A DNA stretch of 64,000 bases from Gari tellinella (taxonomy: Eukaryota > Mollusca > Bivalvia > Cardiida > Psammobiidae), in assembly GCA_922989275.2 (NCBI GenBank), contig OV277867.1:43824070-43888069 (forward strand), written 5' to 3'. Under the pieces are notes generated by a model that made no database searches, was not told the DNA's origin, and worked only from the letters and a program-made list of their open reading frames with translations. The translations under genes were made by a program, and so were the position numbers. Positions 11,431 to 21,668 of this stretch are shown here, piece by piece. How positions within the stretch are numbered: the first letter of the stretch is position 1; every line of letters begins with the position of its first letter.

Positions 11431-13011
11431 GCAATTAAGCGACACAGTTTAACCAATTGGACCCTAGCGACGTGTATATTAGTTATCTACAAACAGTGTT
11501 CCTGTTAATAGTACACTTGTCCTTTGTAAACAAAGTAGACCCAGATCAAACTTTACCCACAGGTGCCCTCTGATATTTGTCAGTTTTGACATGTATTGTA
11601 TAAAACAACTCTAGCTAGTCGAAAATTGACTTGACATAACTAGAAAAACTTGAATTGTTCACTTGAATTTTCAGGTGTGAATGAGTTAAAAGATACATGA
11701 AATTTAGATGATAAACATGTCAAAATTCAGACTTATGATAAGCACGCCATGGGAACGTATACAGTATACTAAATGCTGTTCCCGAGGGATATCGTTAACC
11801 TGGTGTCTATATGTTGGATACTGATGGTAGGGATTACCCAATCGCTTTGAAACAAGCTAGTTGTTGGTCTGTGGTATAATTCGTGAACAGCGTATTTATA
11901 AATAGTTAAGGGTGTAATTCAGCCATGGCTTGTGCAGGTCGGTGGGGCGGGGCAGGCATGGTGTGAATTACTTGAGAAAGTTATAAATTACATTACAAGT
12001 TTACAATCACATTGCTAAAGAGTGCATTATATTACAATTACTATTACGCAACATAAAATTTTGTAATGCAGTAAATTACAACTACATTGGCAAAGTTATG
12101 CATTACATCGCACATAACATTTTGATAACAGTCCAAAACATTATTAAAAAAGACTAATAAGCATAGCATATATAACTGATAGGTTATCGTTTACAAGTTC
12201 TTTGTCAACTACATAATCAAAGATGCAAAACTTAAGAATACATGTATATGCAAGTATACAGTTTGAAATGTCAAATCCTTTTTATAGTGTCCACTGGGTA
12301 GGGAGCATATTTTTGTAAGCAAATGAGTCCTTAACACTTTCCTCCACAGAAGCGGCCCAGACCACCTGTATCTACATCTGCAAATGAAATTAAGATTCAC
12401 TGATTAAAATTCAATAATAGTTTTGATTACAGGTGTCAGCTAACAACAAGATGAGTGTAAAGCAGATAGCTGACATGAGCTTTCTGCATAAAATTCATAT
12501 TGTTATGCGCAGTGTCCTACCTTAAGCACAGTTAAACATAGCTAATTTGCAAGATTGCCTGTGGAACAAAGGGTCAATACAGATCAAAAGTATTGTGCAA
12601 AGCTCTTTGAAGTGTTTTCTACATATTAAACCTGTTAAATGAACTGGCATGTCTTTGTTTTGCCTGTACACTTCTTAATTGAATTACTGCTAAAAAGAGG
12701 GTTTCAACTGTACCAAGCCAAAAAGTATAAATGTCACTGTTGAATATAACATCATTAAAGTTTCAAATGCATTGTCTGTTTGATGCATTAAGCCAAACAT
12801 GAATACTTAACCCTTTACTCCATAGCCTGTTTCTATTCTTGAAGATAATTATATGAACACTTATTGAACGTATTTTAAAGAGGCTCGCAACCAAATTTAG
12901 CATTAAAAATTGTAATTTGTAAATATATGCCAAACGCTTATAAACGGGTAAGAATTAGTTTACGATAAGAAATTCTGTTTAAAAAATGCATTTCAATAAA
13001 ACAAATAGTAT
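11431..13011. other. Gene-free stretch
   Basis: I see no coding content. ATTACA-type short repeats recur between 11990 and 12130. The left end of a Pb-A copy (TTAACCCTTTACTCCATAGC) stands at 12808-12850 without a recognisable right end. Confidence 0.4.
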
Positions 13012-13104
13012 TGGACTCTGGTGGGTATTGAACCCGGGACCCGGCCATGCGGGGACAGGAAACAAAATAAGACAACCACTTAGACCACTCGACCAGCCGG
13101 ACTA
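13012..13104 (-). repeat. tRNA-like sequence, probably SINE head or tRNA-Leu-like relic
   Basis: On the minus strand, TGGTCGAGTGGTCTAAG resembles a class II (leucine-type) A box, and GGGTTCAATACCC resembles a B box about 55 nt later. Those are the internal RNA polymerase III promoter parts. The acceptor ends (GTCCGGC and CAGAGTCC) do not pair well and the T stem is short, so it is probably a SINE head or pseudogene, not a working tRNA gene. Confidence 0.45.
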
Positions 13105-13746
13105 TTTCTATCTCTGGGATAGATTTAACATGATTTTCTGTGTAGCGATGGAGAGTACATAATTCGGCCCGGGTTTATGTCCTACATGTGATCCATTTCT
13201 GTTGCGTCTCTAGATGCTATAGAATAAATATAAGATAAAGCGATTGAAACATCTAAAAAATTAAGCTTTGAAGACTTTTCCTGAGGGTGTTTCTAGACTG
13301 ATCATATTTTTCAGATGCACGATAATGCTACACGTTTGGTTTTATTTTAGTATTTTCTTTTAATTTTTGCAAATACACCATCTGGTTGCGAATCGCTTTA
13401 AAGTCTAACAGTGGTACTCGATATCAATAAACGTGAACGAGTGAAAATATTTATCCCCCTTTTACAGTATATGTAATATTTACATCGATTCCAATGACAT
13501 TCGTCTTCTTACAATGTGTCGCAACATAAACATTGCGGCATGTGACTATGAAAATTGATTAGATTATTGACAGTATATTGTACAACATAGCAGCATCCAA
13601 TGATTTAAGTAATTAGCAATTTGACAAGAATTAATCCTCATGGAGCTGCTCGCGACATTGACATATGACAAGGGGCCTTTGTTTGACAAATACGGTAATG
13701 ACCATACCAGGGCAGGGCTTGGCATTCTATGAAATATAATAATATC

Positions 13747-13936
13747 AGGGGGGGGGTCATTCTACGACATCGAATAATGACCGGGAGTCATTCTACGACA
13801 TCGAAAAAAGACCGGGGGTCATTCTACGACATCGAGTTATGACCGGTGAGTCATTCTACGACATCAAATAAAGACCGGGGGTCATTCTACGTCATCGAAT
13901 AATGACCGGAGTAATTCAACGACACTGATTGATGAC
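13747..13936. repeat. Family U minisatellite, copy 4: clean 31-bp array
   Basis: About six units of about 31 bp are visible, each reading GGGGGTCATTCTACGACATC then GAATAATGACC with a few changes. Each unit has a short inverted pair (GGTCATT and AATGACC). The right edge is followed closely by GCGTCCGATCTGGATC and AAAGTTGTTTG, one arm of the miniature-element palindrome core. Confidence 0.75.
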
Positions 13937-14127
13937 ATGGGTAATGAGGCAACATTGTGCAGCGTCCGATCTGGATCAAAGTTGTTTGTAGATGGTGTTA
14001 AATGTACACATAGACATGATAAACTGTTAAATCATATCAGCAAGAGTTTGCAAAATACAACATAGCCCTCTTGTAGTGGCTTTATTTGAATTATGGCAAT
14101 TTGATAGGTACATCAGGACCCAAGGTT

Positions 14128-14218
14128 ATAAAGAGTTTTGAGTTGAGTCTGGGCGTTTGCGCTAATCTGACCAATCAAATGCCTGACAACGATCTCAGAC
14201 TCAACTCAAACTCTTTAT
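14128..14218. repeat. Hairpin element W, copy 1
   Basis: The 23-bp arms ATAAAGAGTTTTGAGTTGAG... and ...CTCAACTCAAACTCTTTAT are near-perfect complements with a loop of about 45 bp. The loop contains CTGACCAATCAAATGCCTGA, which recurs almost unchanged in the loop of the second copy at 62121-62216. Confidence 0.6.
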
Positions 14219-15289
14219 TATCTTGAGCTTTGGTCACTACAGAATCCAATGTCAAACTGAGGCAACAGATATCACGATACTCACAATATTGGTCACTTGC
14301 TAAATACGACAAGGGTACATTTCGCAGTTGCTAAGTTATGCAGGGTAAAGATTTTACAAGTAAACATTACTATAATACTTAAGTCATTCGATGTGACACT
14401 ACCTTATTAAAATGTAAAGCTGGGGAACACTAAAAATAAAAGTAATGGTAATAAATAGATGACCAAACTATACCTGCAAGTGCAGCTTAATAAAGGTTTT
14501 ACAGTTGTTTTGATACCAACTTTACTTCAGATTTAACGACCGAGATCAAACTCGAGCCTGTGTCTTGAGACTAGAACTTTTGAAACGAACTCCGCAATCA
14601 AAGCACAGATTAGATCAAAGTTTGTTGGCCAAACTGAGATACTTTTCAACAGTACTGTTGTGTTTTCGAAAAATAAATGGAAAATAAATGTCAAGTTTAA
14701 AAAAACGCATTAAGAAAATTCTAAAGTTTTTGTCACGGACCCCCCTCAAAATCTCCAAACTTTTGGCACTGACGTATTGACTTGCCAACTGACAGGTATC
14801 CTTCTAAACCAATAGAACGTACATGTATGAGCGCCGTGGTACCAAATAAACGCCATAAAAGTTGTTTATCGAACAATAATGTCTAAGGTTAAGGTCACAG
14901 TGACCTGAAAATGTTACACCACACTCCGCCCAAAAAGTTCTCAATAAACAAGTACGGTATCCCTATATCTGCTTTTGTAAAGAATATATCCCCACGAAAA
15001 GTTGTTTTTATATACCTAGAATGGAGGTCAAAGGTCAAGAAAAAGATCACAATGACCTAAACCGTTATAGGTCACTTTGCCGTGGCAAGCTGTACTCACG
15101 CACCAACTTTGGTATATCTTGCTGATGTAATAAAGAGAATATGTTCTAAACACAAGGCACATGTGAAGACGGAATCACTTCCAGACACGCGCAATTTTGT
15201 CACTACATACGTCCAAAATTGAGCTTTGGGATATAAATACACATTTAGCACTTGCAAAACTAACTTTAAACCAAATATAAAGGTAAGTA
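14219..15289. other. Gene-free stretch
   Basis: No exon could be supported. GGTCAC and TGACCT motifs recur between 14885 and 15080. Such GGTCA-rich segments are common dispersed repeats in marine invertebrates. Confidence 0.4.
14892..14906. promoter_or_regulatory. Perfect AGGTCA-n3-TGACCT palindrome
   Basis: The 15-mer AGGTCACAGTGACCT matches the consensus oestrogen-receptor element exactly. It lies in a GGTCA-rich repeat with no gene in reach, so chance or repeat origin is the simplest reading. No function is claimed. Confidence 0.3.
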
Positions 15290-15427
15290 GAAAGGGGGTC
15301 ATTTTTCGACAGAAGGGGGTCAATATTCGACGATGGGGGTCCTTTTTCGACGACAGGTGGTCATTCTACGACGTCGAATTTTGACCGGGGGTCACTTTTC
15401 GATGGGAGTCAAAATACTTCGTTACAC
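15290..15427. repeat. Family U minisatellite, copy 5
   Basis: GGGGGTCATTTTTCGAC, GGGGGTCAATATTCGACG and GGTCATTCTACGACGTCGAA units run to an edge at CTTCGTTACACCGG. That edge is the inverted form of the start of copy 3. It is followed at once by ATCCAAACTGCTTG, one arm of the miniature-element palindrome core. Confidence 0.6.
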
Positions 15428-15566
15428 CGGATCCAAACTGCTTGTTATGTCGATATTAGTCGCATGTGTTGGTTAAAGGGTCATCTTTTTGTTAATTTAC
15501 TGTTTTTGTCCATCCTTATATATTTGATTTTATATTTTCAGTTAATGTTTGATAAAGCCTCTAAGC

Positions 15567-15645
15567 GTACAGTGCAGACTCAGATAAGACGCCACACTAC
15601 GTGGCGTCTGATCAGAGTCTGCGCTGTTTGCCTAGTCACCGCGTA
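15567..15645. repeat. Isolated palindrome core
   Basis: CAGACTCAGATAAGACGCCAC and GTGGCGTCTGATCAGAGTCTG form arms of about 21 bp around ACTAC. The sequence mixes the GACGCC centre of the Tc-A/Pb-B core with the CAGACTC outer part seen in Pb-C-like hairpins. Confidence 0.55.
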
Positions 15646-16419
15646 CGTTAAAAAAGACATTGTAAACACGTGTAAGACACATGAATGAAACTTTGAGATC
15701 ATATTACATGAAAGTTTGTGCTTATTAGTATTGACGTTTGACAAATCTCTCCAGACAGAAAGCGGTTGACTGCTGTTTAGTCTTTTTGATCTGAATAAAA
15801 GGATTGTTCTATCTTTCTTTTCTAACTCTGTATGAAAGATGTTTGCTATACTTCGTTAGGTTCTTTGTGTAAATAACCTTGACAGATTTTTTACAAAGTA
15901 TATCTCTAGTACTCGTGAACTATTTAGGTCCAGTTTAGACGTTGGTTTGATCGATGTCTATTCAGGGTCCAAATTATGTGCTGTTCATATTGAATACAGT
16001 TATCTGTACCAATCTAAATGAAAAGTTTGAATAATATTACATTTTACAAATAAAAATAGAAGCGACAAACTCGAAAAAGCATACATCCCTGCTTTGAATC
16101 GATAAATTTATACATGTTGTAGACACATTTTGAACAACAGGGCTGCCATTTCTCAGGATCTTTCCGAACTTCGGATGTTTCTCAATTTCTCAGGACCAAC
16201 GGAATTTTCCTGAAATCTTTGATTATTTGCTCCTACTTTTAAATTTTGAATTTTATGCGTTTTTACTTTGGAAACAGTTGTCAAACAATTTAGATTCAGA
16301 TAATACTCGGTCGTGTATCTGCATCACAACATTTCGCATAATTATGTTAACTCGCACTTGAAAATTTGTAAATCTGAGGAATTTTATGAGCAAGTTATGG
16401 AAGCTCTGGAACAATATTG
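15646..16419. other. Gene-free stretch with an S-element end
   Basis: CAGGGCTGCCATTTCTCAGG at 16138-16157 matches the terminal repeat of element S (57705-57947). No second end was found here. A decayed core remnant (GTCAAACAATTTAGATTCAG) lies at about 16280. No coding content. Confidence 0.4.
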
Positions 16420-16735
16420 TACAGTGGAGAAGACCTTAATCTTCCCTAAAAAACATGTTTGTGGTAAAACTTTTATATCCATTGAAAACGTTTCGGATTC
16501 ATGTCAGGCGCCGGATAACCAGGAATCTGGCTAGCTTCCAATTGTTTGGTTAGGATGTCAATGCATTGAAACATTGTAAGTGGTGATTCCAGGTTCCAAA
16601 TTATTTGCCACTCAGATAAAAACAAAATCGTTAGAAATTTATACCAGTAAACACATGTAGTTTTCTATATATTACTGCAATGCGCTTGCGCCTCGTTGCG
16701 TTTAAAATGGAAATAATGACGTCTTCTCCACTATT
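16420..16735 (+). mobile_element. Old Tc-A copy, enlarged
   Basis: It starts TACAGTGGAGAAGACC and ends GTCTTCTCCACTA, so both terminal repeats are legible. The core is decayed (CATTGAAAACGTTTCGG, GGTTCCAAATTATTTGCCAC) and contains about 60 bp of extra sequence. A GCGCTTGCGCC segment holds the position of GCGTTTGCGT in young copies. Confidence 0.6.
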
Positions 16736-16848
16736 AAACTATATATGAAACAACCTAAGATATTTTTTTTATTACGTTGTCTGAATTACATGTATAGGGT
16801 TGAATAAACACAAATAGGTTAAGAGTATATTCAGCGATCGGTTAGAAA

Positions 16849-18135
16849 ATGAACATGCGCTTTTGTGTTACCCCTCACACTGTCCCCACTGCTGAGATTA
16901 TTGCCTCTACCGAAGCGGCATGCGCTGAAATCAAAGACAAATCGGTAGCAGATAGCTTACTGGCTGACGTAGTAAAAGTAGTAAAAACGTGTAAGATCCC
17001 TAAAATTAATATTTCTAGTGGAGAAAGGAAGGCATTAAACACACTAGCCAAAGAAAAAGAGAATGTCATCCTTCCAGCAGATAGGGTAGGACTACTGTAG
17101 TTCTCAACCGTTCGGAGTATGAAACCAAAATGTAAAAGTTGGTAAGTGACAAGGACATATATGAATTGCTAAAGAATGACCCTATAAGATCGGTAAAAAC
17201 AAACTCTTTAACGTACTGAAAAGTTGAAAGAAATACTCATCTATGTCATACAAACTATATAACAGACTCTATCCCACCTCTGAAAATGTACCAAAGTTAT
17301 ATGGTCTCCCAAAAATCCACAAAAAGGATGCACCACTACGACCCATAGTGTCTAGCATTGGAAGTGTGATGTACGACACTGCCAAATATCTAGCCTCAGT
17401 AATAGGCCCCCTAGCAGGAAAAACCGAGCATCACATTATCAACAGTGTGGATTTTGTACAGAAATTCTGGGGTTGGAGGTACCACCATGTCAGAAACTTG
17501 TATCATACGATGTGTCAGCATTATTCACCAGCATTCCCGTTGATAAAGCCTTAAGTGTTATCAAAGAGAAACTGGCGAGTGATGCCACCCTCAAAGACAG
17601 ATGTGAGCTCAGCGTTAAACAAGTCAGTGAACTCTTAGAGCTTTGCCTCACTAGCATATATTTTATATACCAGGGGAAGTTTTACCAGCAGAAACAAGGA
17701 GCGGCCATGGGATCGCCGGTCTCACCCATCGTAGTCAACTTATATATTGAGTTTTTTTTGGAGTTGGGATCAACATGTATCATAAACCATTCAACTCTAT
17801 AAAAAGCCTAATGACAAAAGTGTGGAATCATTTACCATCTACAATGTGAAAACTGCAAAGAAGATTATATAGGAGAAACAGCCAGAACCCTAGGGACTAG
17901 ACTTAAAGAACATGTAACAAGAAGCCACTCAGCTATTTACGAACACTGCACAAACACTGGACATTCCATAAAATCAGAAAACGCCAAAGTACTGACATCA
18001 GAAAGTGGTCTGATTAGAAGGAAAGTAAAAGAGGCGAAAGAGATAAAACAGCGGCGCCCATCACTGAACCGGGACGAGGGTCTGGACCTCCCTCCTCCCA
18101 CCCGTGTACACACAACTCCTCTCAAGATCACGTGA
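16849..18135 (+). pseudogene. Penelope-like retroelement: N-terminal part, RT and GIY-YIG fragments
   Basis: The first frame (16849-17100) carries the N-terminal region common to Penelope-like elements, ending in NVILPADR. After a frameshift near 17085 and two stops, KLYGLPKIHKKDAPLRPIVS (about 17303) opens the RT. LVSYDVSALFTSIPVDKA (about 17494-17550) holds the first catalytic D, and QQKQGAAMGSPVSPIVVNLY (about 17690) the later RT blocks. From 17821, in the same frame as the RT piece, GIIYHLQCENCKEDYIGETA gives both halves of the GIY-YIG nuclease motif, followed by LGTRLKEHV and a stop at 18133. The RT catalytic pair and thumb are missing: about 50 bp stand where several hundred should be. 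Several stops and frameshifts make it non-functional. GIY-YIG presence places it with the endonuclease-bearing Penelope-like elements. Confidence 0.85.
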
Positions 18136-18171
18136 CTTGCCTACGTCACGTGACCCGCCAAACTAGCTCAT

Positions 18172-18216
18172 AGTGCTGACGAAGGAGGTGCGATAGCTCC
18201 GAAAATTACAGGTAAA
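18172..18216 (+). ncRNA. Weak hammerhead-ribozyme-like core downstream of the Penelope-like element
   Basis: CTGACGA (18176-18182) is followed by GGAG, a 9-nt loop, CTCC, then GAAA (18201-18204). This order is that of a hammerhead core with stem II. Penelope-like elements are known to carry hammerheads in their terminal repeats. However, an extra A separates CTGACGA from stem II, and I cannot find a convincing stem III with a cleavage site. Here it could equally be conserved 3' sequence of the element. Confidence 0.15.
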
Positions 18217-18299
18217 AACAAATTTTGCTCAGAGTCATGAAAAACTCTTCAATATCACAGTTGAAAGGTCTTAGGAGAGAGCTCTGATCCATGTTTGCA

Positions 18300-19500
18300 C
18301 TGCCTGAAGTACCGTTGAATATGGCTGTCATTTTTCAGCGGAGCTGCATGGTATCCATTTAGACCAACATTTTCAACCAATCATATTTGATCAGAAATTT
18401 AGAATCAAGAGCACCGGTTGAAAACTGAATTGTCTGATTGGATAGTAGCCAGGGTTCCATATAAGGGGTGTATTTCAAAACTTAGAATCTTTATTTCTGC
18501 ATTAAACTCTATAGTGTCACTTCTCATTTGAATCGTGTCTTCGAGACAATCCAAATGAGTAATAACACCATAGGGTTTGGTGCTAAAACGATTGAAAAAT
18601 GTGCTTTGTTCAGTTTACTCCCTCTTATCTGTATCTCTGTAGGCTGGTCTATGCACATTTACAGTTTTACCAGATATGAATTGTGAGTTTAAAATTTAAA
18701 GACACAGACTGAATATTGCACACTGTTTACTACTGAGCTGATAACATCATGCTTCTATTTTAAGATATGACATCTGATGTCTTTTTTTAGATAGACAGTG
18801 GTAGCTAGGACGTTTTGCTATGGTTTACTAACAATTTATTTTAATTGTTAACTTTTTTAACAAATTTATCATACATTGATAGCAATATAAGAAATTTCAT
18901 CAACTATTTACAAAAGTGAAGTGGAAGAACTTGAACAGCAGACTGCTGATACATACTACAGTATATGTATGAGCATGCACCGTTTATTTATAGTTTGTGT
19001 CAAGAAACTCCATGAATGGAGTTTGATATATAGAACAATAGGGAATCTTAGGATCTCCTATCAGCAGCTAGGATATGGGTTAAATAAAAAAATTTGCATT
19101 CCTGTACATTATAGTTTTTTAGTTAGAGTTATGCTATATCCTTAATTGTGTGTGTTTATTCAGTAGGTCAAATCTATTTGTATGAGAAAGACATCAGTGG
19201 ACGTTGAAACTGTAAAAGGTAAATAATTTATTCAAGAAGTGTAAAAAACCCACTTTCTATACAAAAAGTGTTTTGCTTTATTTGAAATAAAAGTAACTAT
19301 TTCCACTGTATACTTGTAATTTTGCTTTTTTCAATCCCAGATATTACAATTCTTTGAAAACTCCCAATTTCATACAATTTTGCACACCCATATACAGCAT
19401 GACTTCCACCACCATTTCTTCTGAATATCTTTTTTAAAGATATTTCTTGTTCTAAATGCTTAAGTGTTATTAATTGATCCCAATATAAAAGTATTCCCAT
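18300..19500 (+). repeat. Dispersed repeat X, copy 1
   Basis: This segment recurs inverted at 27463-28440 and partly at 59850-60640. Landmarks in order are TTTTTCAGCGGAGCTG, AACCAATCATATTTGATCAG, GGATAGTAGCCAGGGTTCC, CTTCGAGACAAT, CACCATAGGGTTTGGTGCT, GATCTCCTATCAGCAGCTAGG and GCACACCCATATACAGCATG. On the minus strand, 19297-19500 reads a 67-codon frame (QEISLKKIFRRNGG, CAKLYEIGSFQRIVI) that copy 2 shares in part (EISLKKIFGG, GCAKLYEIGGFQRIVIS). Copy 3 breaks the frame. I do not recognise the family. It could be a non-autonomous element or the debris of a multicopy gene. Confidence 0.6.
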
Positions 19501-20284
19501 ATGAATGTTCGAAGAGCCATGATTGTACGATTGTTTGTTTATACGAAGTAAATCATAGAAACATACTAGTCACATGTGCATGTACGTGTATAACTATTCC
19601 GTACAGGCAGACTGACAACATTATTCATGTATCGGATAAAGTTTTGGCTGCTGACATCATTAAATAAATGTAGACTTCAATGTTTTAGAGAGTTCGCGAG
19701 GAGTCCTAGACCGCCGACAAGCATTCGGCCGACCAGATTCGATCAAAAACTCAAAACCGACCAATCAAATGCCCCAGAATAATCCCAGATCCTAGACCCC
19801 ACCAAAAACTATCACAGCATTTGAGCCAGGGTCCAAGACCCTAGGGAGTCCGAGCCGAGTCCTAGATAGATCCCAGGCATCCGACCGGCCAGATCCGAGC
19901 CCCTTCTCAAATCTGATCTTTCAAACGAATGAGAACGAGCCAAAACCCATACGTCAGCATGATTTAACTTTCGATCTGCCGTGGCACATTCAAGCTTCTT
20001 GTCACAAGTCCGCCTTCGTACCAAAAGAGACACAGAATACGAACTCTTTATGCATTTGTTATGCATTTGTGAGCAGTATTAATCTAGATCGGACCCGAAA
20101 ACTCGGTATCAGATCAGTATTCCAGTCCGCTCCTATCTCGATTTAAATAGCAGGTGCTTCATTAAGAAATTACCAAATTAATAGGATCACATTTCATAAA
20201 ATAAACACTTAATCAATTCAAGTTCAAATGTATATATAACCAGAGAACACAGACTATGAGTACATATTAACGTATTTGCAACAA
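19501..20284. other. Gene-free stretch, GC-richer in 19680-20120
   Basis: The part 19680-20120 is richer in CCGA, CCTAGA and GATCC motifs than its surroundings, and holds ACCGACCAATCAAATGCCCC at about 19755. That is a close match to the loop of hairpin element W. The 84-codon minus frame at 19812-20066 has no recognisable content. Confidence 0.4.
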
Positions 20285-20362
20285 AATATTTGCAAAACAT
20301 AGGATCCAGATCAGGCGCCGAGAAACTAGGTGTCCGGTCAGGATCCAACATTTTCAAATCAA
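20285..20362. repeat. Isolated palindrome core
   Basis: TTTGCAAAACATAGGATCCAG, ATCAGGCGCCGAG and GGTGTCCGGTCAGGATCC mark a damaged copy of the miniature-element core, with arms on each side of AAACTA. The TIRs of the carrier element could not be found. Confidence 0.5.
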
Positions 20363-20449
20363 AATCTGTAGGTCGGATGGTGCATATAGAAATTATAGCC
20401 AATCGGCACACAGAATCAGAATTTAGAAATGTGCGATTTAGAGTTTATT

Positions 20450-21668
20450 GTCACAAGTTGGGTTTAGCCTGTGTGATGAATGTCAAAGCTGTAAGGTCCT
20501 CTTCCTTGAAGATTAGGTGTTTTCTATTGTTTATGTCTTTAACTAGAATGTTTCCATCTGGCGACCATGCTCCGAGTAACTTATTGCTTTTCACGAGTTG
20601 TCGCGCTTGGTACAGGAGTGAGTTCCTACGTTTAGTAAGATCTTCGTTGACAAAGACATTGTAGTGACCCTTGAGTCGTAAGTTTAGACGTGCTTTGTAC
20701 AGATGTTGACGTGCTCTTTAACTCTTTCCTCCCTGAAACTTTAAATGGACAATTCCAGTTTCCATCTAAGTCTAGTCCATTTCTGACTTTAAAGGGTTGT
20801 TTTTGTCAATGTTTGGCATTGTTACAAACAGTGAAGACCCTGATCAGAGGGTTCCTTTTGGAGCCCTCTGATCTGGGTCTTCACTGTTTGTATAGGACAT
20901 GTGTAGTATTCACATGTATACTGTTTGAAAAGCACGCCTATATGCGGGACTAGGGTTCAAAGAGTTAAGAGACAAATTTCACTATGATTGAACGCGGTTT
21001 GTTTTGGTCTCTTCTGCCTCTAACTCGGTGTGACCGGTCTTTGTCCTCCGGTGTGACTGGAACAGACAAATCAAAGCAGATATTCAGCACTGTCTCGTCT
21101 GTGCTTTCGTTTTCCTCTCTTTCAGGAATTCCTGTTATGCGTGGGGAGTGTCTACGACTGTATTCTTCGTTTTCATCACAATGCAGTGTGAGCTTATCTA
21201 CAGTACTTTGGCTTTAAGCGACTTGTTTTCTCGTACTAGCTCTGCATTGTTGACTTCGAGGGTTTTGATGCGGGACTCTGGGCCTGACAATACCCCATCT
21301 ACAATTACTCTCATCATATCTTTCATCTCATATCGGACTGTGCCCTTGAGGATCGCTAAAATAGATTCAACTTGATTCGGGGTAATTGCTGATGGCTTTA
21401 GAGATGCTGATGCTGCCTCCATTGAATCAATAGTTTTCCATCGGATTTGTCATTGTTGGCAGATCGATTTCAGAATTGGAAATGCAGTCTTGAAATTGAC
21501 TATTGTCGTATTTGGACTCACTGGATTGAAATTATTGTAAAAGTTGTTTCTTTGCTTCTTGTTCATCTAAGGGTGATGTTAAATCTCTTTTTCTGGATAC
21601 AGAGGAATCAAAAGGTGTTGCTGCTGCGTATTGTTTGTTGTTATTGTTTTTACCCTTGTATTAGGCAT
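20450..21668 (-). pseudogene. LINE ORF1 (coiled-coil RNA-binding type), split by a Pb-C insertion
   Basis: Read on the minus strand from ATG at 21668-21666 (MPNTRVK), the sequence gives a low-complexity N-terminal part and a frameshift near 21590. A 74-codon open part follows (21422-21198) with ESRIKTLEVNNAELVRENKS, a short coiled coil. Then come YSRRHSPRITGIPEREE, KDRSHRVRGRRDQNKPRSII and VKFVS. After the insertion (20718-20968) it resumes with NVFVNEDLTKRRNSLLYQA, LLGAWSPDGNILVKDI and a stop (TGA) near 20450. This order, a coiled coil then the RITGIPE, SHRVG, KPRSIIVKF and FVNEDLT motifs, is typical of ORF1 proteins of L1-like and related LINEs, which bind element RNA. No ORF2 follows. The reading frame is damaged in at least two places besides the insertion. 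Confidence 0.75.
20718..20968 (+). mobile_element. Pb-C: TTAA-flanked MITE inside LINE ORF1
   Basis: TTAA at 20718-20721 and 20965-20968 flank ends CTCTTTCCTCCC and TTCAAAGAG. The centre holds a hairpin: GTGAAGACCCTGATCAGAGG and CCTCTGATCTGGGTCTTCAC around a short loop. Exact removal of the element plus one TTAA restores ORF1 colinearity, so boundaries are well supported. Relatives occur at 7380, 10101, 53785-54320 and 58535. Confidence 0.8.
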
